A stretch of 64,000 bases of DNA from Telmatactis stephensoni (Eukaryota; Cnidaria; Anthozoa; Actiniaria; Isophelliidae), in assembly GCA_029948255.1 (NCBI GenBank), contig JALIZF010001785.1:682001-746000 (forward strand). The letters are read 5' to 3'. Position 1 is the stretch's first letter. Each line of letters begins with the position of its first letter. A program made the position numbers and the translations under genes. Positions 35,201 to 40,535 of this stretch are shown here, in pieces. The notes beneath the pieces are model-generated. The model was not told where the DNA came from. It made no database searches and saw only the letters and a program-made list of their open reading frames with translations.

Positions 35201-36095
35201 TTTGTTACAGACAATATGGGGCATGCCATTAGGCTGGGACCAAGCATATATAAGTGTCCGCCTTAGAGAGGTATTGGCCTTACGGGGATGTCCGCATTAA
35301 GGGAGTTCACTATATTTTGAAGGATATTTTTGTTGGTTCGCGTGGGGATCTTGGGAAACAAAATGACGTGTTTCTGGCTCCATCTTACAACAGTGATTCA
35401 CGGGTATTTTTTGGGTGCAAAAAGTCCTATTTGATAAACCAGTAATATTTGTTTGATGATAGGATACCTTACGATCTCAGTGTGATGGGTCAGCGGATTG
35501 TAGTAAAAATTGCTGCATCAGTAAATATACCGCACCGCTGTACTTCGTTACCTTCGTACTGTCGGCTCAGTTCGTCTTGGTGAACGTCGTCATTGCTGTA
35601 CTTATGAAACATTTAAAGGAATCAAAAGAAAAGTTAGCTGCAACTTTGGCAGCCAAAAAACTGGAGAAAAGACTCAAGTTATTGACTATGATAGCAAAGA
35701 ATTTCATTCGTACTAAAGCAGCTCGTAAACCTGCTTCGCCAATCACTCGTAGACGATCTGTGGTCGAACTTGGTTTGGGTGGAATAGAGCTTGCACAATT
35801 AAAAAATCACAACCGAAAATGGATGGATGAGACTTTTTATAAGGATGTAGTCAAAGCAGATGCCATATTTCAACAATTTATTCAATTAAATAACAGTTTA
35901 CGTAGCGTTAAATTGAAGGCAACACGGACGAGTTCCAACGGCCTTGAGCGGGCCGCAAGTACTCATGGATCAAGAAAAATACCGATTGTCAGCCAAAGAC
36001 GACACACCCTTGCAGGAATCTGGGACCTAAACTTCCAGGACTCCTCGGCCAGTGCCAAACGAGTTTTATGGAAGTCTGGGTGTAGTCCCCTGTAG
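11995..36095 (+). CDS. Cav3: T-type voltage-gated calcium channel alpha-1 subunit (Cav3), 27 coding exons
   Basis: This gene encodes a plasma-membrane low-voltage-activated calcium channel. Four homologous domains, each with six membrane segments, are spread over 27 coding exons (listed separately). The pore loops read TLEGW (I), TQENW (II), TRDGW (III) and TGDNW (IV), giving the EEDD filter known for Cav3 rather than the EEEE of Cav1/Cav2. S4 segments carry regular arginines, for example [14 protein letters not shown] in I and [11 protein letters not shown] in IV. The S6-proximal part of the I-II loop matches the family's gating-brake region. The start is the first in-frame ATG, with an in-frame stop just upstream. 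The tail after IVS6 is short, about 190 residues. Intron 1 looks like a U12 AT-AC intron; the others are GT-AG. Exon phases fit except across exon 12 and at the exon 14/15 junction. Exons 7 and 12 also change frame internally. Identification is firm; the exact loop sequences are not. Confidence 0.97.
14267..14576 (+). mobile_element. 310-bp nonautonomous DNA transposon, family M copy 1 (Mutator-like?)
   Basis: Terminal inverted repeats begin GACAC(C)TAGTGAAAAACG and continue tctgcgcatgc. The insertion is flanked by the 9-bp direct repeat CATTGCATT (14258-14266 and 14577-14585). A reverse-oriented copy lies at 22370-22685 with its own 9-bp duplication. A 9-bp duplication is typical of Mutator-like elements; no transposase is encoded. 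Confidence 0.92.
14770..14890 (+). mobile_element. Fragment of TIR element family T
   Basis: Shares gcgaatttta/ttcag, cttcctcaaaatcgctaa and ttgtactctg-type blocks with the left arm of the element at 36530-37080. It appears to be a truncated or solo arm. Confidence 0.6.
15184..15426 (+). CDS. Cav3: Cav3 exon 2: domain I S1-S3
   Basis: Starts G|TGGTTCGAG after the AC acceptor. Encodes [20 protein letters not shown] (IS1), [18 protein letters not shown] (IS2) and [12 protein letters not shown] (IS3 start). Donor GTAAGT at 15427, phase 2. Confidence 0.97.
15427..16037 (+). other. Intron 2
   Basis: GT-AG intron. Around 15600-15680 it holds ggccagttgcataaagctt and a SINE-tail fragment; nothing else recognised. 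Confidence 0.6.
16038..16132 (+). CDS. Cav3: Cav3 exon 3: domain I S3-S4
   Basis: Encodes [20 protein letters not shown] and [11 protein letters not shown]. The arginine spacing marks the voltage sensor. Ends phase 1 at gtaag. Confidence 0.96.
16133..16889 (+). other. Intron 3
   Basis: GT-AG intron. Two near-identical blocks containing gcgaaattcaaat-type sequence (aggctaacgtcgaaattcaa near 16732 and aggctagcgtcgaaattcaa near 16801) form a small internal duplication. Confidence 0.6.
16890..17064 (+). CDS. Cav3: Cav3 exon 4: domain I S4-S5 linker and S5
   Basis: Encodes [40 protein letters not shown], highly conserved in Cav3. Ends phase 2 at GTAAGA. Confidence 0.97.
17111..17402. mobile_element. 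292-bp fold-back element in intron 4
   Basis: Arms of about 112 bp begin CAAGAGACCATAA and end with the mirror TTATGGTCTCTTG. The copies are about 90 percent alike by eye. It is flanked by the direct repeat ATTATTG (17104-17110 and 17403-17409). The arms meet around a spacer containing ccgcgcgcacgtc. No coding capacity. Confidence 0.93.
17410..18014 (+). other. Intron 4, distal part
   Basis: GT-AG intron ending cttttag. 17470-17815 contains ctagcctacgtcacatcc and, inverted, atatgacgtaggcta, so another decayed TIR element is likely. Confidence 0.5.
18015..18297 (+). CDS. Cav3: Cav3 exon 5: domain I extracellular turret
   Basis: Encodes the S5-P loop with six cysteines ([46 protein letters not shown]) and the pore approach [13 protein letters not shown]. 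The ECVDWNQ-Y--C pattern is Cav3-specific. Confidence 0.97.
18432..18524 (+). CDS. Cav3: Cav3 exon 6: domain I selectivity filter
   Basis: Encodes [15 protein letters not shown] and [13 protein letters not shown]. The glutamate of TLEGW is the domain I filter residue. Confidence 0.97.
18695..19913 (+). CDS. Cav3: Cav3 exon 7: domain I S6 and I-II loop, frame breaks inside
   Basis: The exon opens with [20 protein letters not shown] and [16 protein letters not shown] (S6 and gating brake) and ends GAG|GTAAGA in the same frame. Between about 18850 and 19065 that frame has stops (TAA TAA at 19016, then TAG and TGA). Coding-like sequence steps through the other two frames: first a His-rich stretch ([15 protein letters not shown], 18891-18950), then [18 protein letters not shown], then back to the first frame at 19064. 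Total length and end phase agree with the neighbours. Either three small indels or an unrecognised intron would explain it. Mammalian Cav3 I-II loops also contain poly-His. Confidence 0.85.
20120..20262. mobile_element. MITE family R copy 1
   Basis: Left end gatttcgtacgagtgtg, right end cacagtcatacgaaaactgc. The interior repeats gaccgtgtca and gaccgtgccg. Other copies: 24269-24419, 26026-26112 and a partial at 52041-52098. Confidence 0.75.
20432..20691 (+). CDS. Cav3: Cav3 exon 8: pre-domain II and IIS1
   Basis: Encodes a polar linker and then [27 protein letters not shown] (IIS1). CAG|GTATGT donor, phase 0. Confidence 0.96.
20740..20795 (+). pseudogene. Decayed duplicate of the 3' end of exon 8
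   Basis: Within intron 8, about 97 bp downstream of the original, ataatctcaatattagtg and aaaatgatttatattgg repeat the IIS1 codons, followed by a second CAG|GTAAAA donor-like site and gatccctg as after exon 8. The copy carries an in-frame TAG, so it is a tandem duplication relic and not an alternative exon. Confidence 0.85.
20836..21200 (-). mobile_element. Retroelement 3' end with (ATTG)n tail, poly-C alongside
   Basis: On the minus strand, cagtcccactgatggcg leads to taaataaagtta and then about 19 copies of attg (20882-20958 as aatc). A 3' AATAAA-like signal ending in a tetranucleotide run resembles non-LTR retrotransposon or SINE tails. A poly-C run (20845-20861) lies beyond the tail. Confidence 0.55.
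21776..21927 (+). CDS. Cav3: Cav3 exon 9: domain II S2-S3
   Basis: Encodes [48 protein letters not shown]. Ends phase 2 at GTAAGA. Confidence 0.97.
21953..22125. mobile_element. 173-bp TIR element, family H copy 1
   Basis: Ends CAGGGGCGTATCCAG and CTGGATACGCCCCTG are inverted; the 5-bp direct repeat CAGTG flanks it (21948-21952, 22126-22130). The ends resemble hAT elements. It sits just 25 bp past exon 9. Confidence 0.9.
22370..22685 (-). mobile_element. 316-bp nonautonomous DNA transposon, family M copy 2
   Basis: Reverse-oriented copy of the element at 14267-14576, with ends GACACTAGTGAAAAACG. The 9-bp direct repeat AACACCATT flanks it (22361-22369, 22686-22694). Confidence 0.93.
22753..23050 (+). 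CDS. Cav3: Cav3 exon 10: domain II S4-S5 to pore
   Basis: Encodes the IIS4 sensor ([20 protein letters not shown]), IIS5 ([20 protein letters not shown]) and [15 protein letters not shown] before the filter. Phase 0 donor GTATGT. Confidence 0.97.
23051..23360. repeat. (TCTG/TCCG/CCTG)n microsatellite in intron 10
   Basis: About 300 bp of tetranucleotide repeats starts right at the donor of exon 10. It creates long artificial open frames of Ser-Val-Cys-Leu in one direction and Thr-Asp-Arg-Gln in the other. Confidence 0.97.
23542..23700 (+). CDS. Cav3: Cav3 exon 11: domain II filter and S6
   Basis: Encodes [15 protein letters not shown] and [27 protein letters not shown]. The glutamate of TQENW is the domain II filter residue. 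Phase 0. Confidence 0.97.
23753..23922. mobile_element. 170-bp TIR element, family H copy 2
   Basis: Ends CAGGGACGTAGCCACC and GGTGGCTACGGCCCTG are inverted; the 5-bp direct repeat CTATT flanks it (23748-23752, 23923-23927). It also contains two copies of ccggaccaacttttaa inside. Confidence 0.9.
24269..24419. mobile_element. MITE family R copy 2
   Basis: The clearest copy: agagcagatttcgtatgag at the left and the inverted tcatacgaaatctactct at the right. Confidence 0.85.
24595..25510 (+). CDS. Cav3: Cav3 exon 12: II-III loop, frame breaks inside
   Basis: Long cytoplasmic linker. It starts in phase 0 with [24 protein letters not shown] ends that frame at 24958-24960. Coding-like sequence continues in a second frame ([20 protein letters not shown]) to TAA at 25133, a third stretch runs back in the first frame ([19 protein letters not shown]) to 25347, and the last uses the remaining frame ([19 protein letters not shown]) to TEKRLK|gtaaat. 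The exon is 916 bp, one more than a multiple of three, though both ends are phase 0. It may carry at least one net indel. The splice sites at each end look good. Confidence 0.8.
25790..25990. repeat. Possible dispersed repeat in intron 12
   Basis: The segment with gtgggttctttaacgtcccc, gagacggggcctacagttta and ccttatccgagaagacatga lacks coding features and resembles a dispersed repeat seen in coral genomes. This is from memory and needs a repeat-library check. Confidence 0.35.
26026..26112. mobile_element. MITE family R copy 3 (short)
   Basis: attcgtatgaatgggaaac at the left, gacatacgaaatttg inverted at the right, with accgtgaccgtgtcattg inside. An internally deleted copy. Confidence 0.65.
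26154..26227 (+). CDS. Cav3: Cav3 exon 13: pre-domain III
   Basis: Encodes [25 protein letters not shown]. The [11 protein letters not shown] motif matches the conserved segment just before IIIS1 in Cav3. Phase 0 in, phase 2 out. Confidence 0.93.
26673..26797 (+). CDS. Cav3: Cav3 exon 14: domain III S1
   Basis: Encodes [20 protein letters not shown] and [20 protein letters not shown]. It aligns with the conserved FR--C--I--HK-FD---L motif. Donor CACG|GTACGT leaves phase 1, which does not match the phase 0 start of the next exon. Confidence 0.88.
26798..27444 (+). other. Intron 14
   Basis: GT-AG intron. No feature recognised inside. Confidence 0.5.
27445..27513 (+). CDS. Cav3: Cav3 exon 15: domain III S2
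   Basis: Encodes [23 protein letters not shown], phase 0 at both ends. Read from the phase left by exon 14 it would hit a stop, so one base is in excess or the true junction is elsewhere. Confidence 0.9.
27514..27905 (+). other. Intron 15, proximal part
   Basis: No gene or clear repeat recognised between exon 15 and the fold-back element. Confidence 0.45.
27906..28179. mobile_element. 274-bp near-perfect fold-back element
   Basis: Arms of about 120 bp run from tttacagtgc to the mirrored gcactgtaaa. They share cgcttcgaaccgttgcca, actaccacaaagttttttta and gcgcttcactttgatgtctc in inverted order. The loop is only about 25 bp. Confidence 0.95.
28180..28589 (+). other. Intron 15, distal part
   Basis: 28175-28300 repeats aactccttgaaaactccttg and cccttgaattt blocks several times, and 28435-28460 has attccttgaattctcctgg. 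Probably a decayed repeat. No exon. Confidence 0.5.
28590..28774 (+). CDS. Cav3: Cav3 exon 16: domain III S3-S4
   Basis: Encodes [38 protein letters not shown] and the IIIS4 sensor [12 protein letters not shown]. Phase 2 donor GTATGA. Confidence 0.97.
29120..29385 (-). mobile_element. tRNA-headed SINE family 2, copy 1 (minus)
   Basis: Reverse complement shows gcagcatggtcgagtggtca (A box) and gagttcgagtccccgc (B box), then ctagttgaggctgaatttgt and a tail with ccaactggttcgcctccttg. Same family as 32137-32400 and 46853-47105. Confidence 0.88.
29506..29632 (+). CDS. Cav3: Cav3 exon 17: domain III S4-S5 and S5
   Basis: Encodes [20 protein letters not shown] and [19 protein letters not shown]. 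Phase 0 donor GTACGT. Confidence 0.97.
29837..29959 (+). CDS. Cav3: Cav3 exon 18: domain III turret
   Basis: Encodes [40 protein letters not shown]. The LFKGKF-YCEG motif is conserved. Confidence 0.97.
30197..30286 (+). CDS. Cav3: Cav3 exon 19: domain III filter
   Basis: Encodes [30 protein letters not shown]. The aspartate of TRDGW is the Cav3-type filter residue. Confidence 0.98.
30287..30858 (+). other. Intron 19
   Basis: GT-AG intron, unique-looking sequence; short open frames here show no similarity I recognise. Confidence 0.5.
30859..31048 (+). CDS. Cav3: Cav3 exon 20: domain III S6 and III-IV linker
   Basis: Encodes [32 protein letters not shown] and a charged linker [20 protein letters not shown]. 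Phase 1. Confidence 0.97.
31123..31312. mobile_element. Palindromic MITE-like element, family A copy 2
   Basis: Ends aaatagattccatctttcc and tggaatctattt are inverted, and the arms carry gatgcacagatgacgtcaaa and its mirror. It lies 75 bp after exon 20. Related copy at 2248-2433. Confidence 0.88.
31437..31470. repeat. Poly-C/CT tract
   Basis: An almost pure run of C upstream of exon 21. Confidence 0.9.
31546..31694 (+). CDS. Cav3: Cav3 exon 21: linker end and domain IV S1
   Basis: Encodes [20 protein letters not shown] and [20 protein letters not shown]. Phase 0 donor. Confidence 0.96.
31969..32078 (+). CDS. Cav3: Cav3 exon 22: domain IV S2
   Basis: Encodes [20 protein letters not shown] and [10 protein letters not shown]. 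Phase 2. Confidence 0.96.
32137..32400 (+). mobile_element. tRNA-headed SINE family 2, copy 2
   Basis: A box tggccgagtgg (32146-32156), B box ggttcgatacc (32190-32200), body ctgagactgaatttgttccg and tail ccagttgggattctta ... tttcagttcagttcattt. Confidence 0.92.
32401..33809 (+). other. Intron 22, distal part
   Basis: The longest intron part without a recognised feature apart from short (TTA)n and gcgcgc runs. About 32400-33210 ends with catgcgcag/gcgcgctcg text that suggests old repeats. No exon seen. Confidence 0.45.
33810..33940 (+). CDS. Cav3: Cav3 exon 23: domain IV S3-S4
   Basis: Encodes [37 protein letters not shown]. The [14 protein letters not shown] motif is Cav3-like. Phase 1. Confidence 0.97.
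34062..34256. repeat. (ATC)n-type imperfect trinucleotide repeat in intron 23
   Basis: About 190 bp of imperfect TCA/ATC/ACC triplets. It produces a false minus-strand open frame rich in Asp and Met. Confidence 0.95.
34442..34512 (+). CDS. Cav3: Cav3 exon 24: domain IV S4-S5 linker
   Basis: Encodes [24 protein letters not shown]. Phase 0 out. Confidence 0.96.
34696..34774 (+). CDS. Cav3: Cav3 exon 25: domain IV S5
   Basis: Encodes [26 protein letters not shown]. Phase 1. Confidence 0.97.
34868..34989 (+). CDS. Cav3: Cav3 exon 26: domain IV pore
   Basis: Encodes [20 protein letters not shown] and [17 protein letters not shown]. The aspartate of TGDNW completes the EEDD filter. Confidence 0.98.
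35112..35315. mobile_element. TIR element in intron 26
   Basis: Ends cagtgaactccctctaaggc and ttaagggagttcactat are inverted. The interior repeats tgtccgccttagagaggt three times in varying form. Confidence 0.85.
35463..36095 (+). CDS. Cav3: Cav3 exon 27: domain IV S6 and C-terminus
   Basis: Encodes [29 protein letters not shown] (IVS6) and a basic tail ending WKSGCSPL, stop at 36093-36095. The tail after S6 is only about 190 residues, much shorter than in vertebrate Cav3 proteins. The frame is open throughout. Confidence 0.97.
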   Translation, partial: DTLRSQCDGSADCSKNCCISKYTAPLYFVTFVLSAQFVLVNVVIAVLMKHLKESKEKLAATLAAKKLEKRLKLLTMIAKNFIRTKAARKPASPITRRRSVVELGLGGIELAQLKNHNRKWMDETFYKDVVKADAIFQQFIQLNNSLRSVKLKATRTSSNGLERAASTHGSRKIPIVSQRRHTLAGIWDLNFQDSSASAKRVLWKSGCSPL

Positions 36096-36379
36096 AATTT
36101 CTATAAATGTGTTCAATTTTATAAGTTTGAGAAACTCAACGTTTTTCCTAATTTCATTTTTTAAAGAGAAATATTTATTTTTTGTAATAATTTGTGAAAT
36201 AATATAAAACATTGGAAATCATTTTGAATTGGAATTGTATCCCGAAAGGGTAAACGTTGTAAAGATCAAATCTATTTAAGGCGCACTAAAGTTTTTGATT
36301 ACGTATTATAAGTTTTTTAATGAATTCTTTGTATATAAGTATGTATAATTCAGGCTGTTGGCTCTTTATTCGGCTTAGT
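36096..36379. other. Probable Cav3 3' UTR
   Basis: AT-rich. No perfect AATAAA was found in the first 300 bp, only aatataaa-like text near 36200. Confidence 0.4.
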
Positions 36380-36383
36380 CTGG

Positions 36384-36514
36384 TTCTCACTGGCAAGACG
36401 CAAGCTGGCGCAACAAACAAACAAACAAACAAAAATCTTCCGTTCATTTTCGCTTGATATCACTGAGCTTTGCGTCGTAATTGCGTCGCTAGACAGTGAG
36501 AATGGTGATTAAGT
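36384..36514. mobile_element. Short TIR element
   Basis: ctggttctcactggcaagac at the left, gcgtcgctagacagtgagaa inverted at the right. Confidence 0.55.
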
Positions 36515-36529
36515 TTGGCTTAAGGCTAC

Positions 36530-37080
36530 TACTTTTAGGGACAACACAATTTAGCGAATTTCAGCAAGTTCCTCAAAATCGCTAAATCAGTTTTGTACTT
36601 ACTTTAAACTCATCACCCACAGATGAGTTTGGCGTAGGTGCTCGGCCTTTCAACACAAGCAGTAGCGAGAACTAGCAAGTAGCGGCTAGTAAATGCAAAT
36701 AGCGTTTAACCAAAGCACGCTTGCTTTAGCATTCCGAAGGTCAGTGGTAACATAAGCCATACCGGACACGCCAATGAGACCACACCCTGCCGATACACGG
36801 ATCGGCCACGTGCGAGCTAGTAATGTACATGTGCTCCCCCAATAAGCAATCTCGGGTTACAATTACAAACGCAAACCATAAGCGAGCTAGTGGGCTGAGT
36901 TTAACTTAGCTTAAATTACATTTAACCTCATAAAATGAGTATTCTTGGGTATTCTTGGTCAATTGTAATAAAAGATCTTCATTTCCCCTGAAAATCGCTT
37001 AACTAAGTAGGCGTTAAATCTACCCGTACAGAAATAGCTAAATTTGATATAGTCGCTAGAAATAGTAATCTAAAAGTAGC
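36530..37080. mobile_element. TIR element family T, about 550 bp
   Basis: Left end ggctactacttttagggaca and right end ctagaaatagtaatc are imperfect inverted repeats that extend about 60 bp with aatttagcgaatttc and gaaatagctaaattt. No transposase frame. A fragment is in Cav3 intron 1. Confidence 0.6.
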
Positions 37081-37220
37081 AGCTTCTATATATTGACACT
37101 CAAAAATTAATGGAAGACACTGTGCAATAAAACAATTAGTGAAATTGGACTTTTGTCATTTCTTTGAACATATGAATGTGTCTGAAAATGTTCACTATTA
37201 TGAATCCAATTATCCTGTAA

Positions 37221-37223
37221 ACC

Positions 37224-37281
<58 letters not shown>
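37221..37281. repeat. Poly-C followed by (TC)n
   Basis: About 14 C residues and then about 23 TC dinucleotides. The minus-strand Arg-Glu open frames here are artefacts of the repeat. Confidence 0.97.
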
Positions 37282-37284
<3 letters not shown>

Positions 37285-37289
37285 TGTGT

Positions 37290-38025
37290 CCTTGCGCCAG
37301 ACCACTCTTGTAAGCGACCACCAGTGTAAAACCCTGTTAGAATTGTCACTCATACTCTGCAATCAAAAGCTTGTAAGGCGACCACTCTCGTATGCGACCG
37401 CGACCACTATTTGGGATTACCAACTGGTCCTTTCCTTTATTTTCAAGCTCTCGTAAGCGACCGTTAGCCCAGATGTATACTAATGTACAATCTGATCAAC
37501 ATGAATCACGAATTTTCAGTTTATTCCAATCTCTTTCTTTAAAATGGTAGTTTGTGTATTCGTGGATTTCTTCTGTAAAAACCTGGTAATACGAGCAACA
37601 AAATCGTGCAACTTGTCGCGCAACATTGTTGCGTTGCAAGCTCAGTGCAGAGCAAATGTTGCTCGTATTACCACCCCGCGCGCAACAAATTTTCTTTGTT
37701 GCCAAAAGTAGATAGTGCTTCTACTTCGTGCAACAAAGAAAATTTGTTGCGCGCGGGGTGGTAATACGAGCAACATTTGCTCTGCACTGAACTTGCAACG
37801 CAACAATGTTGCGCGACAAGTTGCACGATTTTGTTGCTCGTATTACCGGGCCTTAACACACAAATAACTACAAACTTTTACCTAAGCTAAATAGTCTGCT
37901 AAATGATTGTATTGTTCTAATGCATGGTCTCTTACGACAGCACATTCTCATAAGCGACCAGCTTTAGTTGCGACCAGTTTTTCGAATTCTCAAGGTGGTC
38001 GCTTACGAAAGCTTTGACTGTATTT
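37290..38025. mobile_element. DNA element with gcgaccac repeats, split by a fold-back
   Basis: Both sides carry cttgtaagcgaccac-type motifs (37310, 37371, 37391, 37450 and inverted at 37995-38010), and the right end reads ggtcgcttacgaaagctttg. The fold-back at 37585-37847 sits between them. Confidence 0.55.
37585..37847. mobile_element. 263-bp palindrome of palindromes
   Basis: The whole element is an inverted repeat from GGTAATACGAGCAACA to its mirror. Each arm again starts with ggtaatacgagcaaca and ends with gctcgtattacc (37585-37673 and 37771-37847), so two inverted copies of a smaller TIR unit surround a spacer with gcgcgcaacaaattttcttt arms. Confidence 0.95.
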
Positions 38026-38840
38026 AGTATTATTTACAAGTCAACCGTTTTGAAATAGCTGTATGTTTTTTAATTTGTTATAACCATTCTAGCTTGTGAC
38101 TTTCAACTCATTATAAGAAGTCAGCCGGAAATATAGGTTATCCCCGTCATTTGTGTAAGAATACAATGGTAAAATGACAGGTTTTTATGAGAACTTCAAG
38201 TAAACATTGTTTGGAGTATTTAATTAAATAACCAATATATTGGTAGGAAACGTGTATGCTCTGGCTGCATAAATTTGACTGACTAAACTTTACAAAATGG
38301 TTGAATTGATATACTGGACACAAGTAGACCAAAACGAATTAGAGAATAAAATGCATCTTTGCAAGTTTATTTAATGTATCATGAAATCTAACTGCAATTA
38401 CAAGATTTTGAGATAAAAGTAAGTCCATAGTTTTCTATTTTTAAGTTGTTTTATTGATATTTGTTTATCCTGTCGGCGTTTACTACTTTTAACATTATAT
38501 ATGCAATACGGCTTGTAGGTAATTACTTAATCATGTTTATCTAATAAGCCTTATTTCTTGTAAAACTAAATATGAAGAGAAATAGTAAAGAAAAAGTTTT
38601 CTTGATGCTAAAAAAAACTAAGACTACAATGAAAAATACAAATGAAATATTTAATCGTTGTCGTTTCCATGGTAACACCCACGTGACCGTGGCAGGTGCT
38701 TGAAGAATCTCCATAAGTGACAAAACGAATTTGTTTAAACTTTAGACTCCCTGCTGTCTTTCCGATATTTATCTTTTCGTCCTTTTGCCGACTAAGAGCA
38801 CTCATTTAGGAAATTATATTAGAAAATGAAAACTAAACTT
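38026..38840. other. Intergenic, nothing called
   Basis: AT-rich with a short mirrored gtttccatggtaacaccca segment; no gene supported. Confidence 0.5.
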
Positions 38841-39129
38841 TTCCTTGATTTCCTTTGTTCATAAGTAAGTACTATAAGAGCTTGATGTTCCTTAAAGTGA
38901 CAAAACAATCTAACCACAAAGGCGCCGAGAACAGAGGGTCCTTATCCAGTATTTCAAAGCACTCCTGTCGCGTTAACATCTCAAGACCTGAGTTGATTCT
39001 TCAAGGAGTTGGTTTAAACACAGAGAAAGGAATTCACAACAAGCGTTCATCAAGACGAAGCAGAAAGACTCGAAGTTAATCCTTGTACTTCTTGTACCGA
39101 AATTATGACAAGTCTTCGAGTATGTCGCC

Positions 39130-39876
39130 ATGACAACCTATAATGAAAGTTTTCGGAGATTAGCGTCTCGGAGTGAACTTCACAGAGGTAAATTTAAAAT
39201 GCAAACAAGCAGTTTTCCTGCGTCTCAGACTGTATCGAGACACAGAGATGAGACAAATTCACCCAAAGTATGCGAGGTTTTTTCAAGCGACGAAGTATTC
39301 CATCGACAACTAAAAGCGATAGATATTAAACATGGCGGACTTCAAAAACTCGAGAAACTACCGGGAATCACTCTTGAGTCGCCAGCTAGTCAAAAACAGA
39401 ACGATGGATACTTAATGGAAGCCAAGGACAAAAAATCTCCTGAATCGGCGAAGGAATTGCTTTATTTAAAGTACAAATGCTTTAAGGAACCCGAAAAGGC
39501 TTCTTCTAGCCGAGTTCTAGTAAGATCGCAAAGAAGAGTTTCAAATCAACATGGAAGAAAAGCATTAGAATGTGCTTTGAGTAGAAGTAAAGTCGACAAA
39601 ACTATCGATAATCAGGACCTCGATTACCAATATTTTGATCTAAAAACTTTAAAAATGTATCACGAAGAAATGGATAGGAACTTGCGTTGTCAAGACAACG
39701 CTATCGATTTGGTTGCGCGGGAAAACAGTGACGCGTGCGGGCCAATTTTCCCGCCACTGACTTCCAACAAATGCCAGATAAAGGACCGATACATTAGTGA
39801 GTTTAATGGAAATCCATCGACACCTTTACTGAGAGAGTATTCTAGAATAACACATTCACGGTTTGCGCAATACTAA
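39130..39876 (+). CDS. Hypothetical protein, 248 aa, intronless frame
   Basis: An open frame of 248 codons starts MTTYNESFRRLASRSELHRG and ends RITHSRFAQY. It is basic and serine-rich, has no signal peptide or membrane segment, and matches no family I recognise. Part of a region (about res 165-195) is rich in Asp, Tyr and Leu (DNQDLDYQYFDLKTLKMYHE) and may form a helix. An upstream frame (38855-39079) ends with RSSRRSRKTRS and could be a 5' exon or chance. The length and the codon regularity favour a real gene or a terminal exon. A transposon begins about 12 bp after the stop codon. Confidence 0.55.
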   Translation: MTTYNESFRRLASRSELHRGKFKMQTSSFPASQTVSRHRDETNSPKVCEVFSSDEVFHRQLKAIDIKHGGLQKLEKLPGITLESPASQKQNDGYLMEAKDKKSPESAKELLYLKYKCFKEPEKASSSRVLVRSQRRVSNQHGRKALECALSRSKVDKTIDNQDLDYQYFDLKTLKMYHEEMDRNLRCQDNAIDLVARENSDACGPIFPPLTSNKCQIKDRYISEFNGNPSTPLLREYSRITHSRFAQY

Positions 39877-39887
39877 TGACGTTTATA

Positions 39888-40535
39888 CGGGTAATTTTGT
39901 CGCGCGACAAGAGCGGGGAATTTAACGGTAATTTTATTGTGAAAAGAGAAAATGTTCTCTTGACTTAAGTTCGACCACATAAATCGCCAATGTGATCATG
40001 AACGGCTGGCGATTTTGTTGCAGTTTTTACGGCGACTTTAGCGCGACATGTCTGAGCGATTGTATGAAAAGAAGCATTTTTGATCGGTGTTTGCAACCAA
40101 AATATATGCGGCGTACTTCCGATCCTCTTTTTGTTGTTGCGTTTGATGCAGAGATAGTTTTTAACAAATACTCGTACTAAGACTATTCGACTCCTCTTTT
40201 TTAGTTGTAGAAGTTTCTCTCTATTTAGCTTTTTTAGACGATTTTCATTGAAATCAGTGACTCTTCGGCGTGCGCCATGTTTACAAACAATCCTGCCACA
40301 GGTATCCCAAACTCTCGAATTGCAGCTCGAAAACCACGATCCCGCAAGAGGTGTAGAAATGATTGCAGAGTTTATGGTAGAAATTGCAGCCAAGTTACAT
40401 TAATTATATTTCGAGCAATGTTGGCATTTGCGGCGACTTGCGCGCGATCCTATCGCGCTGAAATCGCAGTAATATCGCTCAGTGGCTAGCTCACAAATCG
40501 TCGCTCTCGGTCGCGCGACAAAAATGCCCGTGTAA
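39888..40535. mobile_element. DNA transposon remnant, about 645 bp
   Basis: Ends acgggtaattttgtcgcgcg and gcgcgacaaaaatgcccgt are imperfect inverted repeats. Inside, the minus strand has a 142-codon frame (39965-40393) rich in Lys and Arg; it may be a degenerate transposon-encoded piece, but no catalytic motif is visible. Confidence 0.65.

Noticed and set aside
11995..36095. Cav3 gene as a pseudogene
   Set aside because: All four pores, all S4 segments and nearly all splice phases are intact; breaks are few and mostly in loops, so indel errors or missed introns are likelier.
37107..37349. Arg-Glu repeat protein on the minus strand
   Set aside because: Translation of a (TC)n microsatellite.
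39965..40393. 142-aa minus-strand gene
   Set aside because: It lies wholly inside a TIR element and has no recognised domain or catalytic residues.
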